Assembly: GCF_030540825.1 (NCBI RefSeq)
Contig: NZ_JAUOEO010000001.1
Coordinates: 4,043,001-4,107,000 of the forward strand
Source: Flavivirga spongiicola
Lineage (GTDB): Bacteria > Bacteroidota > Bacteroidia > Flavobacteriales > Flavobacteriaceae
Reading direction: 5' to 3'
Length of the DNA stretch: 64,000 nucleotides
The notes under the pieces: model-generated
Databases searched by the model: none
What the model saw: only the letters and a program-made list of their open reading frames with translations
What the model was told of the DNA's origin: nothing
In this document: positions 17,481 to 27,115 of the stretch, one piece after another
Layout: each line of letters begins with the position of its first letter
Numbering within the stretch: position 1 is the first letter of the stretch
Made by a program: the position numbers and the translations under genes

Positions 17481-18608
17481 TTAAACTTTTTCAATATCTT
17501 TTCTAAAAGTACAGCGTCTTTTATTGGTAACTGGCTTAAAGTTTTTCCATATTTGCTGTATGGCAACATTGTCATCTAATTCAGGCCCTCTTACACATAG
17601 CTCAATACCCTTTTCTGTAAATGTTTTATGAAATTCATCAAAAATAATGGCAGTAACTCCTTTGTTTTGGTATTCAGGTAAAACACCGATTAGATAAAAA
17701 GTCACTGTTTTTGCATGCTTCTTCGCGTGTAATAAGTGTTTTACACCAAAAGGGAACAGCTTACCATTCATTTTTTGTAAAGCTTTTGCATAAGAAGGGG
17801 TTACAATCCCAAAAGCAATTAACTTGCCATCTTTATCTAAAACAAATTTCACATATTCCGGATTAAGAAAACCAATAAATTTTTTCTTAAAATACTCACG
17901 CTGCTCATCATTTATTTCAACAAATGTTGAAAGGACGGCATGTGATTTAGAAAAGACATCAAACATCTCATCAGTATAGGGAAGAATATCTTTATTTTTA
18001 GTGAAGTTTAAAGCTCTTAACTGATAACGTTTTTTTATAAGCTCTTGTATTCTCGAGAAAAATTCAGGTTTAATGTTTTTAAACTGCATGATATTCTCAG
18101 AATATGTCTTAGCAATATCGTAGCCTAGTTTTTTAAAATGAGTCGCATAATATGGTAGATTGTGCCATGTAATCATACTCCCAATTTGGTCAAAACCTTC
18201 TGTTACTATGCCTACTTTGTCAAGATTAGAAAAACCAACAGGACCTTCAATAAATTCAAGGTTGTTTTCTTTTCCAATTTCTATAACCTTATCAAGTAAA
18301 ACTTTTGAAACATTAACGTCGTCAATAACATCAAACCAACCAAAGCGCATTTTTTTTAAAGTTTGCTCCTTTACTTCTAGCCAATTGATTATGGCTGCTA
18401 TGCGACCAACAATTTCTTCATTTTTATAAGCCAGAAATAATCTGGCTTCAGCATCGTTAAATACAGGGTTTTCTTTTTTGCTAAAAGTTTTAATTTCTTC
18501 ACTAATAATTGGAGGTACCCAATATTTAGAATTTTTATTAAGCTTAAAAGGGAACTTTACAAAAGCTTTTAAGTCCTTTTTTTTATGTACTTCTTTGAGT
18601 ATTATCAT
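17481..18608 (-). CDS. GNAT-fold protein, possible lipid N-acyltransferase
   Basis: A cytosolic 375-residue protein of a type common in Bacteroidota. The N-terminal part (FPFKLNKNSKYWVPP) and the C-terminal region (FYLIGVLPEYQNKGVTAIIF, residues 305-325, with the acetyl-CoA-binding type loop) point to a double GNAT fold. It is convergent with the acyltransferase gene at 16146. Sulfonolipids and sphingolipids need an N-acyltransferase, so that role is attractive, but it is inference from position; a general acetyltransferase is possible. Confidence 0.65.
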   Translation of the reverse strand: MIILKEVHKKKDLKAFVKFPFKLNKNSKYWVPPIISEEIKTFSKKENPVFNDAEARLFLAYKNEEIVGRIAAIINWLEVKEQTLKKMRFGWFDVIDDVNVSKVLLDKVIEIGKENNLEFIEGPVGFSNLDKVGIVTEGFDQIGSMITWHNLPYYATHFKKLGYDIAKTYSENIMQFKNIKPEFFSRIQELIKKRYQLRALNFTKNKDILPYTDEMFDVFSKSHAVLSTFVEINDEQREYFKKKFIGFLNPEYVKFVLDKDGKLIAFGIVTPSYAKALQKMNGKLFPFGVKHLLHAKKHAKTVTFYLIGVLPEYQNKGVTAIIFDEFHKTFTEKGIELCVRGPELDDNVAIQQIWKNFKPVTNKRRCTFRKDIEKV

Positions 18609-18632
18609 ATGTTATGATAGCTGTTTTGATTC

Positions 18633-19649
18633 TTAATTGTCGTCAAAATCTATATCGTTTCGTTTTTGTTTTTTATCTGTATCAGTAGCATTTTTTTTGT
18701 TTTTATTGCGTCTGGATCTTCTTTTTCCTTCTTCTTTAGCCGAGTTACCATTATTTATTTCTTTATCCTTGCTTTCTTTGTCTTTATGAAAATCTAATCG
18801 ATATGATACTCCAAAGTTTACACCAAAAACAGATGGAGTATCTTTTGTGTTAAAGGTTAACGCCGTATCTAATTGAAGATCTCGTTTCAATAAGTAAGCA
18901 CCTCCAAGTCTAAAAAGATTATCAGCATAAAAATCACTTTGTATTCCTTGGGTTTCACCAAATATAACCCACTTAGGGTTGAAAGAGTGGGTTAATGTTA
19001 AAATATATTGAAAATCTGATTGATCAGATCCAATTCTATCTTTTATTAAATTCATAACAAATACCCATCCTCCTGGGAAATTGTTTTGAGTTGCTATCAT
19101 TATTTTAGGGCTAAACCCTTCAATACCTGAAGCTGTATAAGGATTGTTTTTTGTGTCAAAATTAGCTCCCAAGTATACTGAAACAGCGGGAATTAATGAG
19201 CTCCATCTAAAGCGATGGTTAGCTCTCCAACTGTATAGGTTAGGTTTCTTTTCTTCTGAATTTTTATAAGGATCATACACAAGGTATTTAGCTCCAACTG
19301 TTAACATTTTAAAATTAGATCGCTTTTCTTCGGCAGATAAATTTGATGTATATGTTTTTGTGTCGTTTTGGTAGGTACCTTCAATATTTAATTCTAATTC
19401 CTCAAGTAATAATCCGTAACGTGCAGCAAAATCAATTCCAAACCCAGATACTTCATGGGAGGTAGCAGGTGTCCTTTTTTCTTTTGTAATATAAGGGCCT
19501 ATTTCAAATTGAACAACATTTGTGCCTACAGAAAAAGCGCTTCGAGACACACCGGGTCTATTCGAGTTAATAACATCAGTATATTGACTGTAGGCCTGAA
19601 TTGAAATTAAAGTCAGTAATAAACATAAGGTAGATTTCATTGGGTTCAT
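18633..19649 (-). CDS. Outer-membrane transporter-like beta-barrel protein
   Basis: A secreted protein with a signal peptide (MKSTLCLLLTLISIQAYSQ) followed by DVINSNRPGVSRSAFSVG, the opening of the Bacteroidota family often called phenol-degradation-type transporters. The next 270 residues alternate strands and turns as in a beta-barrel, ending VSYRLDF. A 50-residue tail is lysine, arginine and asparagine rich. I start it at 19649 (MNPMKST), since the longer form adds seven residues before a normal signal peptide. Substrate unknown. Confidence 0.7.
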   Translation of the reverse strand: MNPMKSTLCLLLTLISIQAYSQYTDVINSNRPGVSRSAFSVGTNVVQFEIGPYITKEKRTPATSHEVSGFGIDFAARYGLLLEELELNIEGTYQNDTKTYTSNLSAEEKRSNFKMLTVGAKYLVYDPYKNSEEKKPNLYSWRANHRFRWSSLIPAVSVYLGANFDTKNNPYTASGIEGFSPKIMIATQNNFPGGWVFVMNLIKDRIGSDQSDFQYILTLTHSFNPKWVIFGETQGIQSDFYADNLFRLGGAYLLKRDLQLDTALTFNTKDTPSVFGVNFGVSYRLDFHKDKESKDKEINNGNSAKEEGKRRSRRNKNKKNATDTDKKQKRNDIDFDDN

Positions 19650-19808
19650 AATTAAGGTTTTAGTTTGCAACTAGTAGCACATTGGTAATACACTGATATC
19701 ATATTTTGGCTCAAAGACTTTTTCAAATATAGATATTTTATACTTTTTTTATCATTTTTGAACGTTTTTTAAGCGTATAGAATTGTATTTTTGTTAAAAA
19801 TAATTTTT

Positions 19809-20090
19809 ATGCTACAATTTGCATCTGTAACAGGTTTTGTTAGAATGATACTAATCATTCTTCTTATTTACTTTGGAATAAAAATTTTATCACGCTTATT
19901 TGCTCCGTTTCTTGTTAAATACGTTGCTAAAAAAGCGGAACAGCGTTTTGGTGATCAATTTGGCCAGTTTGGAAAACAACAACAAGAAAAACAAAAAAAA
20001 GAAGGAGAAGTTAGTATAGATAAAATACCAAAAACTAAAACTTCGAATAAAAATGTAGGGGATTATGTTGATTACGAAGAAATTGATTAA
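19809..20090 (+). CDS. DUF4834-type small membrane protein
   Basis: About 93 residues: one membrane helix (RMILIILLIYFGIKILSRLF) and a charged Gln/Lys-rich cytosolic tail (QFGKQQQEKQKKEGEV) ending in acidic residues (DYVDYEEID). This plan fits the Bacteroidota DUF4834 family. I prefer the ATG at 19809 to a TTG six codons earlier. It lies 31 bases before the YfhO gene, the usual arrangement, and may help that membrane protein; function unknown. Confidence 0.75.
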   Translation: MLQFASVTGFVRMILIILLIYFGIKILSRLFAPFLVKYVAKKAEQRFGDQFGQFGKQQQEKQKKEGEVSIDKIPKTKTSNKNVGDYVDYEEID

Positions 20091-20121
20091 TTTTCACAAA
20101 CATTGTTCTTAATATACTTTC

Positions 20122-22545
20122 ATGCAATTTTCAGTTAAAAGAATAGGTCCTCATTTATTAGTTTTAGTAGGATTTGTAATACTTTCATTGGCTTATTTTA
20201 GCCCTGTTTTAAAAGGAGAAAAAATATTTCAAAGCGATATCATGCAATACATAGGCATGAGTAAGCAACAAAAAGATTTTAAAGCAGAAACTGGTGAAGA
20301 AACGTATTGGACGAATAGCGCATTTGCTGGGATGCCCACCTATCAGTTAGGAGCAAAGTATCCACACAATTATATTAAAAAATTAGATTTAACACTTCGG
20401 TTTTTACCTCGACCAGCAGACTACTTGTTTTTGTACCTGCTAAGTTTTTATGTACTGTTGTTGGTTTTAAAGGTCGATTTTAAACTCGCTGCACTTGGAG
20501 CTATAGCTTTTGGGTTCTCAACCTATTTAATAATTATTTTAGGTGTAGGACATAATAGTAAAGCACATGCTATTGCTTATATGCCATTGGTTTTAAGTGG
20601 TGTTCTGCTTGTTTTTCAAAAAAAGTATATTCATGGTTTTTTACTAACAACAGTGGCTATGGGTTTAGAGCTTGTGGCTAATCATTTTCAAATGACTTAC
20701 TATTTATTGCTGTTAGTCATTGTTTTAGGTGTCGCGTACTTAATTGATGCTTATAGAAAAAAGATACTTCCACATTATTTTAAATCGATAGGGATTATGG
20801 TTGCTGCTGTAGTTCTTTCAATAGCTCTGAATGCAACAAATGTCTTGGCAACACAAGAATATGTAAAGGAAAGTACCCGAGGTAAAAGCGAACTAACAAT
20901 AAATCCTGATGGCTCACCAAAACCAGTGACTTCTGGTTTAGATAGAGATTATATTACACAGTTTAGTTATGGTCTTGTTGAAACTTTTAATCTTTTTATC
21001 CCAAGATTCATGGGAGGAGGAAATGGTGAAAATCTTGGTAAAGGTTCTGCTACTTATGAAGCCTATAGAAAGTTAGGAGCTAGTACGACACAAGCTTTGG
21101 AAGAGTCGAAACACGCACCTATGTATTGGGGAGAACAACCTATTGTTGAAGCTCCAGCATATATTGGAGCCGTTATATTATTTTTATTTGTTTTTGCTCT
21201 ATTTCTTGTAAAAGGACGACTAAAATGGTGGCTTGTTGGTGGAACTTTATTGTCCTTGTTATTGTCTTATGGCAAGAATTTAGGGTTTTTAACGAATTTC
21301 TTTATTGATTATGTGCCGCTTTATAACAAATTTAGAGCCGTTAGTTCTATTCAAGTAATTTTAGAATTGTGTATTCCAGTGTTGGCGATTTTCGGGTTGG
21401 TAAGATTGTTCGATGACTTTGAAAAGAAAGAAGAGAAGCTTAAAGCTTTAAAATATACCAGTATTATCACAGGTGGTATTGCTGTTATGTTTTTGTTGTT
21501 TAAGTCATCATTATTTGATTTTGTTGGAGCTAATGATGGTCAGTATATGCAAGCATATGGCCCAGATTTTGTTAGATCTATTAAAGAAGATAGAAAAGCT
21601 ATTTTCACCCAAGATACGTTGCGAACACTTGTTTTAGTGTCATTATCAGCAGTCGTCGTTTTTATGTTTTTACGTGATAAACTAAAAGAAAAATGGGTAA
21701 TAGTCGTGTTTTGTGCGCTTATTCTTTTTGATTTAGTTGGTGTAAATAGGCGTTATGTAAATAATGATGATTTTGTATCTGCTATTAAAGTAAATAAACC
21801 ATTTCAAGCAAATGAGGTAGATCGAGAAATTTTAAAGGATACTGCACACTTTAGAGTGTTCGATTTGGTTTCAGGGCCTTCAAAACCTTCATATTTTCAT
21901 AACTCTTTAAATGGTTATAATGCTGCAGAATTAAAGCGTTATAGGGAAGTGTTTGATTTCTATGTAGCGAGAAATAATATGAACGTACTTAACATGTTTA
22001 ATACCAAGTATATTATAGCTCAAGATGACAAGGGAGGGCTGTTTTCTTATAAGAATGATGAAGCAAATGGTAACGCATGGTTTGTGCAAAGATTGCAAGA
22101 GGTGGAGTCGGCAAACGAAGAAATTAAGCAATTAGATAGTTTGCCTAATAAGGCTATAGCTATTTATTCTTCACATAAAGCTTTAGAAAATTTAAAAAAT
22201 GTGAAACCAAATTATGTGATTGACTCGTTAACATCTATTCGTTTGACTGAAGTAAAGCCAAATTATTTAAAGTATAAGTCTAGAAATTCGAATGAAGGAT
22301 TTGCCGTTTTTTCAGAAGTATATTATGGCAATGGGTGGAAAACTTTTGTGGATGGAGAAGAACGCTCGCATATTCGTGTTAATTATACATTACGCGGTAT
22401 GCAAATACCTGTAGGGAACCATACCATAGAATTTAAGTTTGATCCAGATGTTGTTAAAACAGGTAGTCATATTGCTTTAGCGAGTTCTGTTTTGTTTGGA
22501 ATATTGCTACTTGGTGGATTGTTATATGAATTTAAAAAGAAATGA
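20122..22545 (+). CDS. YfhO family membrane protein
   Basis: An 807-residue inner-membrane protein with at least ten hydrophobic segments between residues 10 and 530, then a soluble C-terminal domain and one last helix (LASSVLFGILLLGGLLYEF). The N-terminal loop FQSDIMQYIGMSKQQ ... WTNSAFAGMPTYQ matches YfhO/GT-C-like proteins. Relatives are thought to transfer sugars from lipid carriers to surface polymers. It is followed by a glycosyltransferase and a flippase on the same strand. Confidence 0.85.
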   Translation: MQFSVKRIGPHLLVLVGFVILSLAYFSPVLKGEKIFQSDIMQYIGMSKQQKDFKAETGEETYWTNSAFAGMPTYQLGAKYPHNYIKKLDLTLRFLPRPADYLFLYLLSFYVLLLVLKVDFKLAALGAIAFGFSTYLIIILGVGHNSKAHAIAYMPLVLSGVLLVFQKKYIHGFLLTTVAMGLELVANHFQMTYYLLLLVIVLGVAYLIDAYRKKILPHYFKSIGIMVAAVVLSIALNATNVLATQEYVKESTRGKSELTINPDGSPKPVTSGLDRDYITQFSYGLVETFNLFIPRFMGGGNGENLGKGSATYEAYRKLGASTTQALEESKHAPMYWGEQPIVEAPAYIGAVILFLFVFALFLVKGRLKWWLVGGTLLSLLLSYGKNLGFLTNFFIDYVPLYNKFRAVSSIQVILELCIPVLAIFGLVRLFDDFEKKEEKLKALKYTSIITGGIAVMFLLFKSSLFDFVGANDGQYMQAYGPDFVRSIKEDRKAIFTQDTLRTLVLVSLSAVVVFMFLRDKLKEKWVIVVFCALILFDLVGVNRRYVNNDDFVSAIKVNKPFQANEVDREILKDTAHFRVFDLVSGPSKPSYFHNSLNGYNAAELKRYREVFDFYVARNNMNVLNMFNTKYIIAQDDKGGLFSYKNDEANGNAWFVQRLQEVESANEEIKQLDSLPNKAIAIYSSHKALENLKNVKPNYVIDSLTSIRLTEVKPNYLKYKSRNSNEGFAVFSEVYYGNGWKTFVDGEERSHIRVNYTLRGMQIPVGNHTIEFKFDPDVVKTGSHIALASSVLFGILLLGGLLYEFKKK

Positions 22546-22554
22546 TGATAGTTG

Positions 22555-22645
22555 TTCCTGCGAAGGCAGGAATCTTAAAAATTGAAACTAAATTAACAAT
22601 GTATTCCCACCGTAGTTTATCTTGAGTGTAGACGAAAGGCTGGAA
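22555..22645. repeat. Short palindromic repeat (REP-like)
   Basis: TTCCTGC GAAG GCAGGAA (22555-22572) is a perfect stem-loop, followed by a degenerate CTTGAGTGTAGACGAAAGGC segment (22621-22640). These resemble the dispersed small palindromes found between flavobacterial genes. A related CGCTTTGAGG ... ATCGAAGGGC piece occurs near 25530-25556. Confidence 0.5.
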
Positions 22646-22652
22646 TAGGGAA

Positions 22653-23936
22653 ATGAAAAAAAAAGTACTTATTATAACTTATTATTGGCCACCAGCAGGA
22701 GGCCCTGGGGTACAACGCTGGTTGAAATTCGTAAAGTATTTGCCAGAATTTAATATAGATCCCATTGTCTATATTCCAGATAACCCTAATTACCCTTTGT
22801 TGGATGAAAGTTTAGTGTCTGAAATTCCAGATAGTATCACCATTTTAAAACAGCCAATAAAGGAGCCTTATAAGTTAGCGGGGATGTTCTCAAAAAAATC
22901 ATCGAAAACCATAAGTAAAGGGATTATTTTAGATCATAAAAAGCAAAGTTTTATTGAGAAATTGATGCTTTACGTTAGAGGTAACTTTTTTATACCTGAT
23001 GCGCGAATAGGCTGGGTGAAGCCATCTGTAGCCTATCTTTCAAAGTATATTTCAGAAAATAATATTGAAACTGTAATAACTACTGGACCTCCACATAGTT
23101 TGCATCTTATAGGCTTACAGTTAAAGGAAAGATTAGGGGTAAAGTGGCTAGCTGATTTTAGAGACCCATGGACGACCATTGGCTACCATAAGCAATTAAA
23201 ACTAACAAATGTTTCAAAAGAAAAGCATATAGCTTTAGAAAAGAAGGTTTTAAATACTGCTGATCAGGTGATAGTGACCAGTTCCACAACTAAAAAAGAG
23301 TTTCAACAAATAACAAGTCAACCCATTGAGGTTATTACAAATGGGTATGATTACGAATCTGCTAGTACGTTAAAACTAGATTCTAGATTTTCAATATCCC
23401 ACATAGGTTCTTTATTGTCAAAACGAAATCCAGAAATTTTATGGAATGTATTAAGTGATCTTGTTAAAGAAAATAATGCTTTTTCAAAGGATTTTCAACT
23501 TAATTTTATTGGTGCTGTTAGTGAAGATGTGTTAGAGTCTATTAAAAATAACGAATTAAGTAATTATATTAATGAGGTGGGGTATGTTTCACATAAAGAA
23601 GCAGTTATGTTTCAGAAAAAATCACAACTATTATTGTTGGTTGAAATAGATTCAGAAGATACAAAATGCATTATACCTGGAAAACTATTTGAATATATGG
23701 TTTCAAACAGACCCATTATTGCAATAGGCCCTAGAGATTCAGATGTTAAAAAAATCATTAAAGAAACGAATACAGGAAATTACTTTAATTACAATGATTA
23801 TGAACCGTTAAAAACGACTATATTAGAATGTTATAAAGCGTTCCAAAATAAAGATTTACAATCGTTTCCAATCGGATTGCAAAAATATAGTAGAAAACAA
23901 TTAACTGAGCAGTTAACTGCGTTAATTAAGAAATAA
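22653..23936 (+). CDS. Glycosyltransferase family 4 protein
   Basis: A 427-residue GT-B glycosyltransferase. The N-terminus KVLIITYYWPPAGGPGVQRW is the start of the acceptor domain of this group. The donor domain shows SHIGSLLSKRNPE, VGYVSHKEAVMFQ and PGKLFEYMVSNRPIIAIG, the EX7E-like region. Cytosolic or membrane-attached; sugar unknown. It is followed after 79 bases by a flippase, suggesting a small polysaccharide operon with the YfhO gene. Confidence 0.88.
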   Translation: MKKKVLIITYYWPPAGGPGVQRWLKFVKYLPEFNIDPIVYIPDNPNYPLLDESLVSEIPDSITILKQPIKEPYKLAGMFSKKSSKTISKGIILDHKKQSFIEKLMLYVRGNFFIPDARIGWVKPSVAYLSKYISENNIETVITTGPPHSLHLIGLQLKERLGVKWLADFRDPWTTIGYHKQLKLTNVSKEKHIALEKKVLNTADQVIVTSSTTKKEFQQITSQPIEVITNGYDYESASTLKLDSRFSISHIGSLLSKRNPEILWNVLSDLVKENNAFSKDFQLNFIGAVSEDVLESIKNNELSNYINEVGYVSHKEAVMFQKKSQLLLLVEIDSEDTKCIIPGKLFEYMVSNRPIIAIGPRDSDVKKIIKETNTGNYFNYNDYEPLKTTILECYKAFQNKDLQSFPIGLQKYSRKQLTEQLTALIKK

Positions 23937-24015
23937 AGATTCAAAAAACTCTAAATTCTAACTTATTTCAATTTACAACGTTTTTAGGATTTAATTATAA
24001 ATATTTTAAGAATTA

Positions 24016-25473
24016 ATGGGAATAGTCGCTTCACAATCTTTTAAAAATGTCATCTCGACATATTTGGGTTTTTTTATTGGAGCCATTAATACGTTATTTC
24101 TTTATACAGAGTTTCTTAGCGATGAATATTACGGAATGGTAGGGTATATGTTGTCTTTGGCATATGTAATCATGCCTTTGATAGCTTTCGGAGCACACAA
24201 TACATTGGTTAAATTTTATTCGTCTTTTAAAACGCGCGTATCGTTAAACAGCTTTTTAACACTCATGTTATTTTTGCCATTTATAATTACGATTCCTCTA
24301 AGTTTTTTTAGCTATGTGTGCTATGATATGATTGGTGATCTTTTGTCCCAAAAGAACGACATGATCGGAGGCTATTTGTGGCATATAATAATTATAGCCC
24401 TTGCGCTGGCTTATTTTGAAGTGTTTTTTGCTTGGGCCAAGGTGCAAATGCAAACCGTATTTGGCAACTTTATGAAAGAAGTTTTTCACCGGGTAGCAAC
24501 CATGATATTACTGTTTTTACTGTATTTTAAAGTTGTTGATGTAGAGCAGTTTATGATAGGCTTGGTTTGTGTTTATGTTTTAAGAATGTTCATAATGAAT
24601 GTTTATGCATTTAATGTTAAGCTTCCTGTTATCACATTTAAACGTATAAATGGCTTGAAGAATATTTTTAAATATTCGTTTTTAATAATTATAGCAGGCT
24701 CTATAGTTACTATTCTTTTAGATGTAGACAAAGTAATGCTAGGGCATTATATTCAAATTGAAGAAATAGCTTATTACAATGTTGCTATTTTTATAGCTAC
24801 GGTTATTGCTGTGCCTCAGCGATCTATGCATCAAATACTATTGCCCTTATCTGCTAAGTTTTTAAATGAAAAAAAATTTGATGCTTTGGAAGATTTGTAC
24901 AAAAAGAGCTCGTTAAATTTATTTATAATAAGTGGATTTATATTTCTTTTAATAGTCTTGAATATTAATCAGTTATATTACATAATTCCGGAAGAGTTTA
25001 GTGGAGGACTTTTTGTAGTACTCATGATTAGTGCCACTAAATTATATGATGCTTTTTTGGGTAGCAACAATGCTATTTTATTTAATAGTGACTATTATAG
25101 AGTCGTGTTATTCTTAGGAGTAGCCCTAGTTATTTTAATGATTATTTTAAATATTATCTTTATTCCTCTATATGGTATAAATGGAGCGGCTTTGGCAACT
25201 TCTTTGGCTATTTTTGTATATGATTCTATAAAACTACTTTTTGTATATAAGAAGTTTAAAATGCACCCTTTTACAACAGATATATTTAGAATAGCGGGTT
25301 TAATATCTTTAAATGTTTTGCTATTCTATTTTTGGGAATTCCCTTTTAATCCTGTGATCAATATTGCTTTAAAATCGGCTTTAATTGCTGTGTTGTATGT
25401 ATTTGTAGTTTATAGGTTTAAGTTTTCTGAAGATATCTCAATACTTATTGAGCGTTACTTGAAGATTAAATGA
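24016..25473 (+). CDS. Polysaccharide flippase (Wzx/MATE-like)
   Basis: A 485-residue integral membrane protein with about 14 hydrophobic segments, starting ASQSFKNVISTYLGFFIGAIN, the usual opening of oligosaccharide flippases. The segment LLDVDKVMLGHYIQIEEIAYYN is the conserved loop of the family. It would move lipid-linked oligosaccharide across the inner membrane. Last gene of the run that begins at 19809. Confidence 0.87.
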   Translation: MGIVASQSFKNVISTYLGFFIGAINTLFLYTEFLSDEYYGMVGYMLSLAYVIMPLIAFGAHNTLVKFYSSFKTRVSLNSFLTLMLFLPFIITIPLSFFSYVCYDMIGDLLSQKNDMIGGYLWHIIIIALALAYFEVFFAWAKVQMQTVFGNFMKEVFHRVATMILLFLLYFKVVDVEQFMIGLVCVYVLRMFIMNVYAFNVKLPVITFKRINGLKNIFKYSFLIIIAGSIVTILLDVDKVMLGHYIQIEEIAYYNVAIFIATVIAVPQRSMHQILLPLSAKFLNEKKFDALEDLYKKSSLNLFIISGFIFLLIVLNINQLYYIIPEEFSGGLFVVLMISATKLYDAFLGSNNAILFNSDYYRVVLFLGVALVILMIILNIIFIPLYGINGAALATSLAIFVYDSIKLLFVYKKFKMHPFTTDIFRIAGLISLNVLLFYFWEFPFNPVINIALKSALIAVLYVFVVYRFKFSEDISILIERYLKIK

Positions 25474-25581
25474 TATCACTTCTATTTTTATATAAAAAGA
25501 GTAAATGAAAACAGAAAACCCCACGATGTCGCTTTGAGGCAAACATATCGAAGGGCTTTCCAAACTAACCAACCAAAATTG

Positions 25582-26871
25582 TTATGATCGTCTTCTACTA
25601 GTCGATCTTATATTGTTATTACTAGACTTACTTTTGCTCTGAGTAGCTCTTGGTCTACTACTTTGGGAAGACCTATTAACACTTCTTTGTTGTGTTGCTC
25701 TAGGCTTGCTTAAAGAAGATCTATTAACGCTTCTTCTTTGTTGTGTTGCTCTAGGCTTGCTTCGAGTAGTACGTTGTGTTACTTGTCTTGTATTTCTAGT
25801 ATTACTATTGTTTCTATTATATGTACGCGTATTTTGTGTCCTTGGTTTTTGAGCAACGACACTTTTACGTTGACGAGTCACATTATTTGTTCTTACATTA
25901 TTAGTTCTAGGTTTTACTGTTCTATTGTTAACGTTTGTTCTAGTTCTTTTAGTATTACTGTTTGCTTGTGCATAATTCCTAGTACTTCTAGTATCACTAT
26001 TGCTCTTAACAACTCTATTAGCATTAGAATTATTACGTCTAGTAGTATTTCTGTTTACCGTTGAATTAGTCCTAGAATTTCTATTAATAGTGCTATTTCG
26101 TCGTGTATTGTTAGTTCGCGCAACACTTCTTCTTGAGTTTGCATTTCTATTTATTCGTGTTACGTTTCTAGTACTTCTATTTACAGTAGCATAGTTTCTA
26201 TTTCTTACTATAGTGCTACCTCGTCTGCTGGCAATTGATGTTCTAGGTCTGTAATTGTTGTAAAACGGTCTATTATAAACATAGCGTACAGGATTGTAAT
26301 ATTGTCTGTAAGGCCTGTTGTAAACGACACAGTGGTCATAAGACGGAATACTGTAATAACGGTGCCAAGGTCTGTAAACATAATGTCTGTTGTACACATT
26401 TATAAAACCTGAACAATGCGAATAACGATTATATCTGTTATAATGAACATACAGACCACCTACACGGTTTACGTATCCAAAGTTGTTATAATAAATATTT
26501 ACATTGCCTACTTGACTAACACGTCCGTGATAATCATAATAAATAGGCGTATTTTCTATTTGAATAATAGCACCATATTCATCATATTGTACATAAGCAT
26601 TGTAATCGTATCCAGAATTAAAACTGAAATTTATATTCGGTGTTCCTATGGAAACATTTACATTGGAACCGCAGTAGCGTTGTATGTTAAAATCAAATTG
26701 CCCGTCACGGAACACTGAAAACTCGATACCATTTTCAACAAATATGAAAGAGTTTCCATAACCTCTGTTATAGATAGATGTTGCATTTGTATCTGCATTA
26801 GTTGTGGTTGCGTTAACAGTAATAAACCCTGTAAGGATTAAACTAGCTACTAAGAATATAAACTTTCTCAT
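25582..26871 (-). CDS. Secreted basic low-complexity protein
   Basis: A 429-residue exported protein: signal peptide (MRKFIFLVASLILTGFITVNA), then residues 40-200 with short Tyr/Gly/Asn-rich repeats (GNVNIYYNNFGYVNRVGGLY), then about 220 residues almost only Arg, Asn, Ser, Thr and Lys with repeated SKPRATQQR units. The opening motif VENGIEFSVFRDGQFDFN is shared with the gene at 28037, so they are paralogs. The very basic tail could bind polyanions such as DNA or acidic glycans; that is inference. A strong sigma-54-type promoter lies upstream. Confidence 0.75.
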   Translation of the reverse strand: MRKFIFLVASLILTGFITVNATTTNADTNATSIYNRGYGNSFIFVENGIEFSVFRDGQFDFNIQRYCGSNVNVSIGTPNINFSFNSGYDYNAYVQYDEYGAIIQIENTPIYYDYHGRVSQVGNVNIYYNNFGYVNRVGGLYVHYNRYNRYSHCSGFINVYNRHYVYRPWHRYYSIPSYDHCVVYNRPYRQYYNPVRYVYNRPFYNNYRPRTSIASRRGSTIVRNRNYATVNRSTRNVTRINRNANSRRSVARTNNTRRNSTINRNSRTNSTVNRNTTRRNNSNANRVVKSNSDTRSTRNYAQANSNTKRTRTNVNNRTVKPRTNNVRTNNVTRQRKSVVAQKPRTQNTRTYNRNNSNTRNTRQVTQRTTRSKPRATQQRRSVNRSSLSKPRATQQRSVNRSSQSSRPRATQSKSKSSNNNIRSTSRRRS

Positions 26872-26909
26872 AATAATTTTGTTTTAATAGATGAATACGT
26901 TTTATCAAT

Positions 26910-26925
26910 TACAAACAACGTGCCA
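26910..26925 (-). promoter_or_regulatory. Sigma-54-type promoter
   Basis: Minus strand TGGCACG TTGT TTGTA: an exact -24 element and a near-perfect -12 element (TTGTA against TTGCA) with the right spacing, about 40 bases before the start of the basic secreted protein. Confidence 0.75.
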
Positions 26926-27115
26926 AAAACTTTAACCTATAATCAAGTTTTTTTTTGTAAAGCTTAAAAATTGAAATACAATATTGTAGGAATTTATTTT
27001 TGTTTTTGTAGGTTTTTTTATTTATTTTTGGATTAAGTGTAGTTTTTATTCGATATAATACATATTGTTTTGAATGTTACATTAAATAAATTACTAACCC
27101 ATTAATACCCCTATC

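Noticed and set aside
25600..26200. Repeated short units looking like a CRISPR or satellite array
   Set aside because: The repeats are codon-level repeats within the basic tail of a secreted protein, without equal spacers.
25738..26718. Open frames antisense to the basic secreted protein
   Set aside because: They arise from the low-complexity Arg/Asn/Ser codons of the opposite strand and show no family motif or ribosome site.
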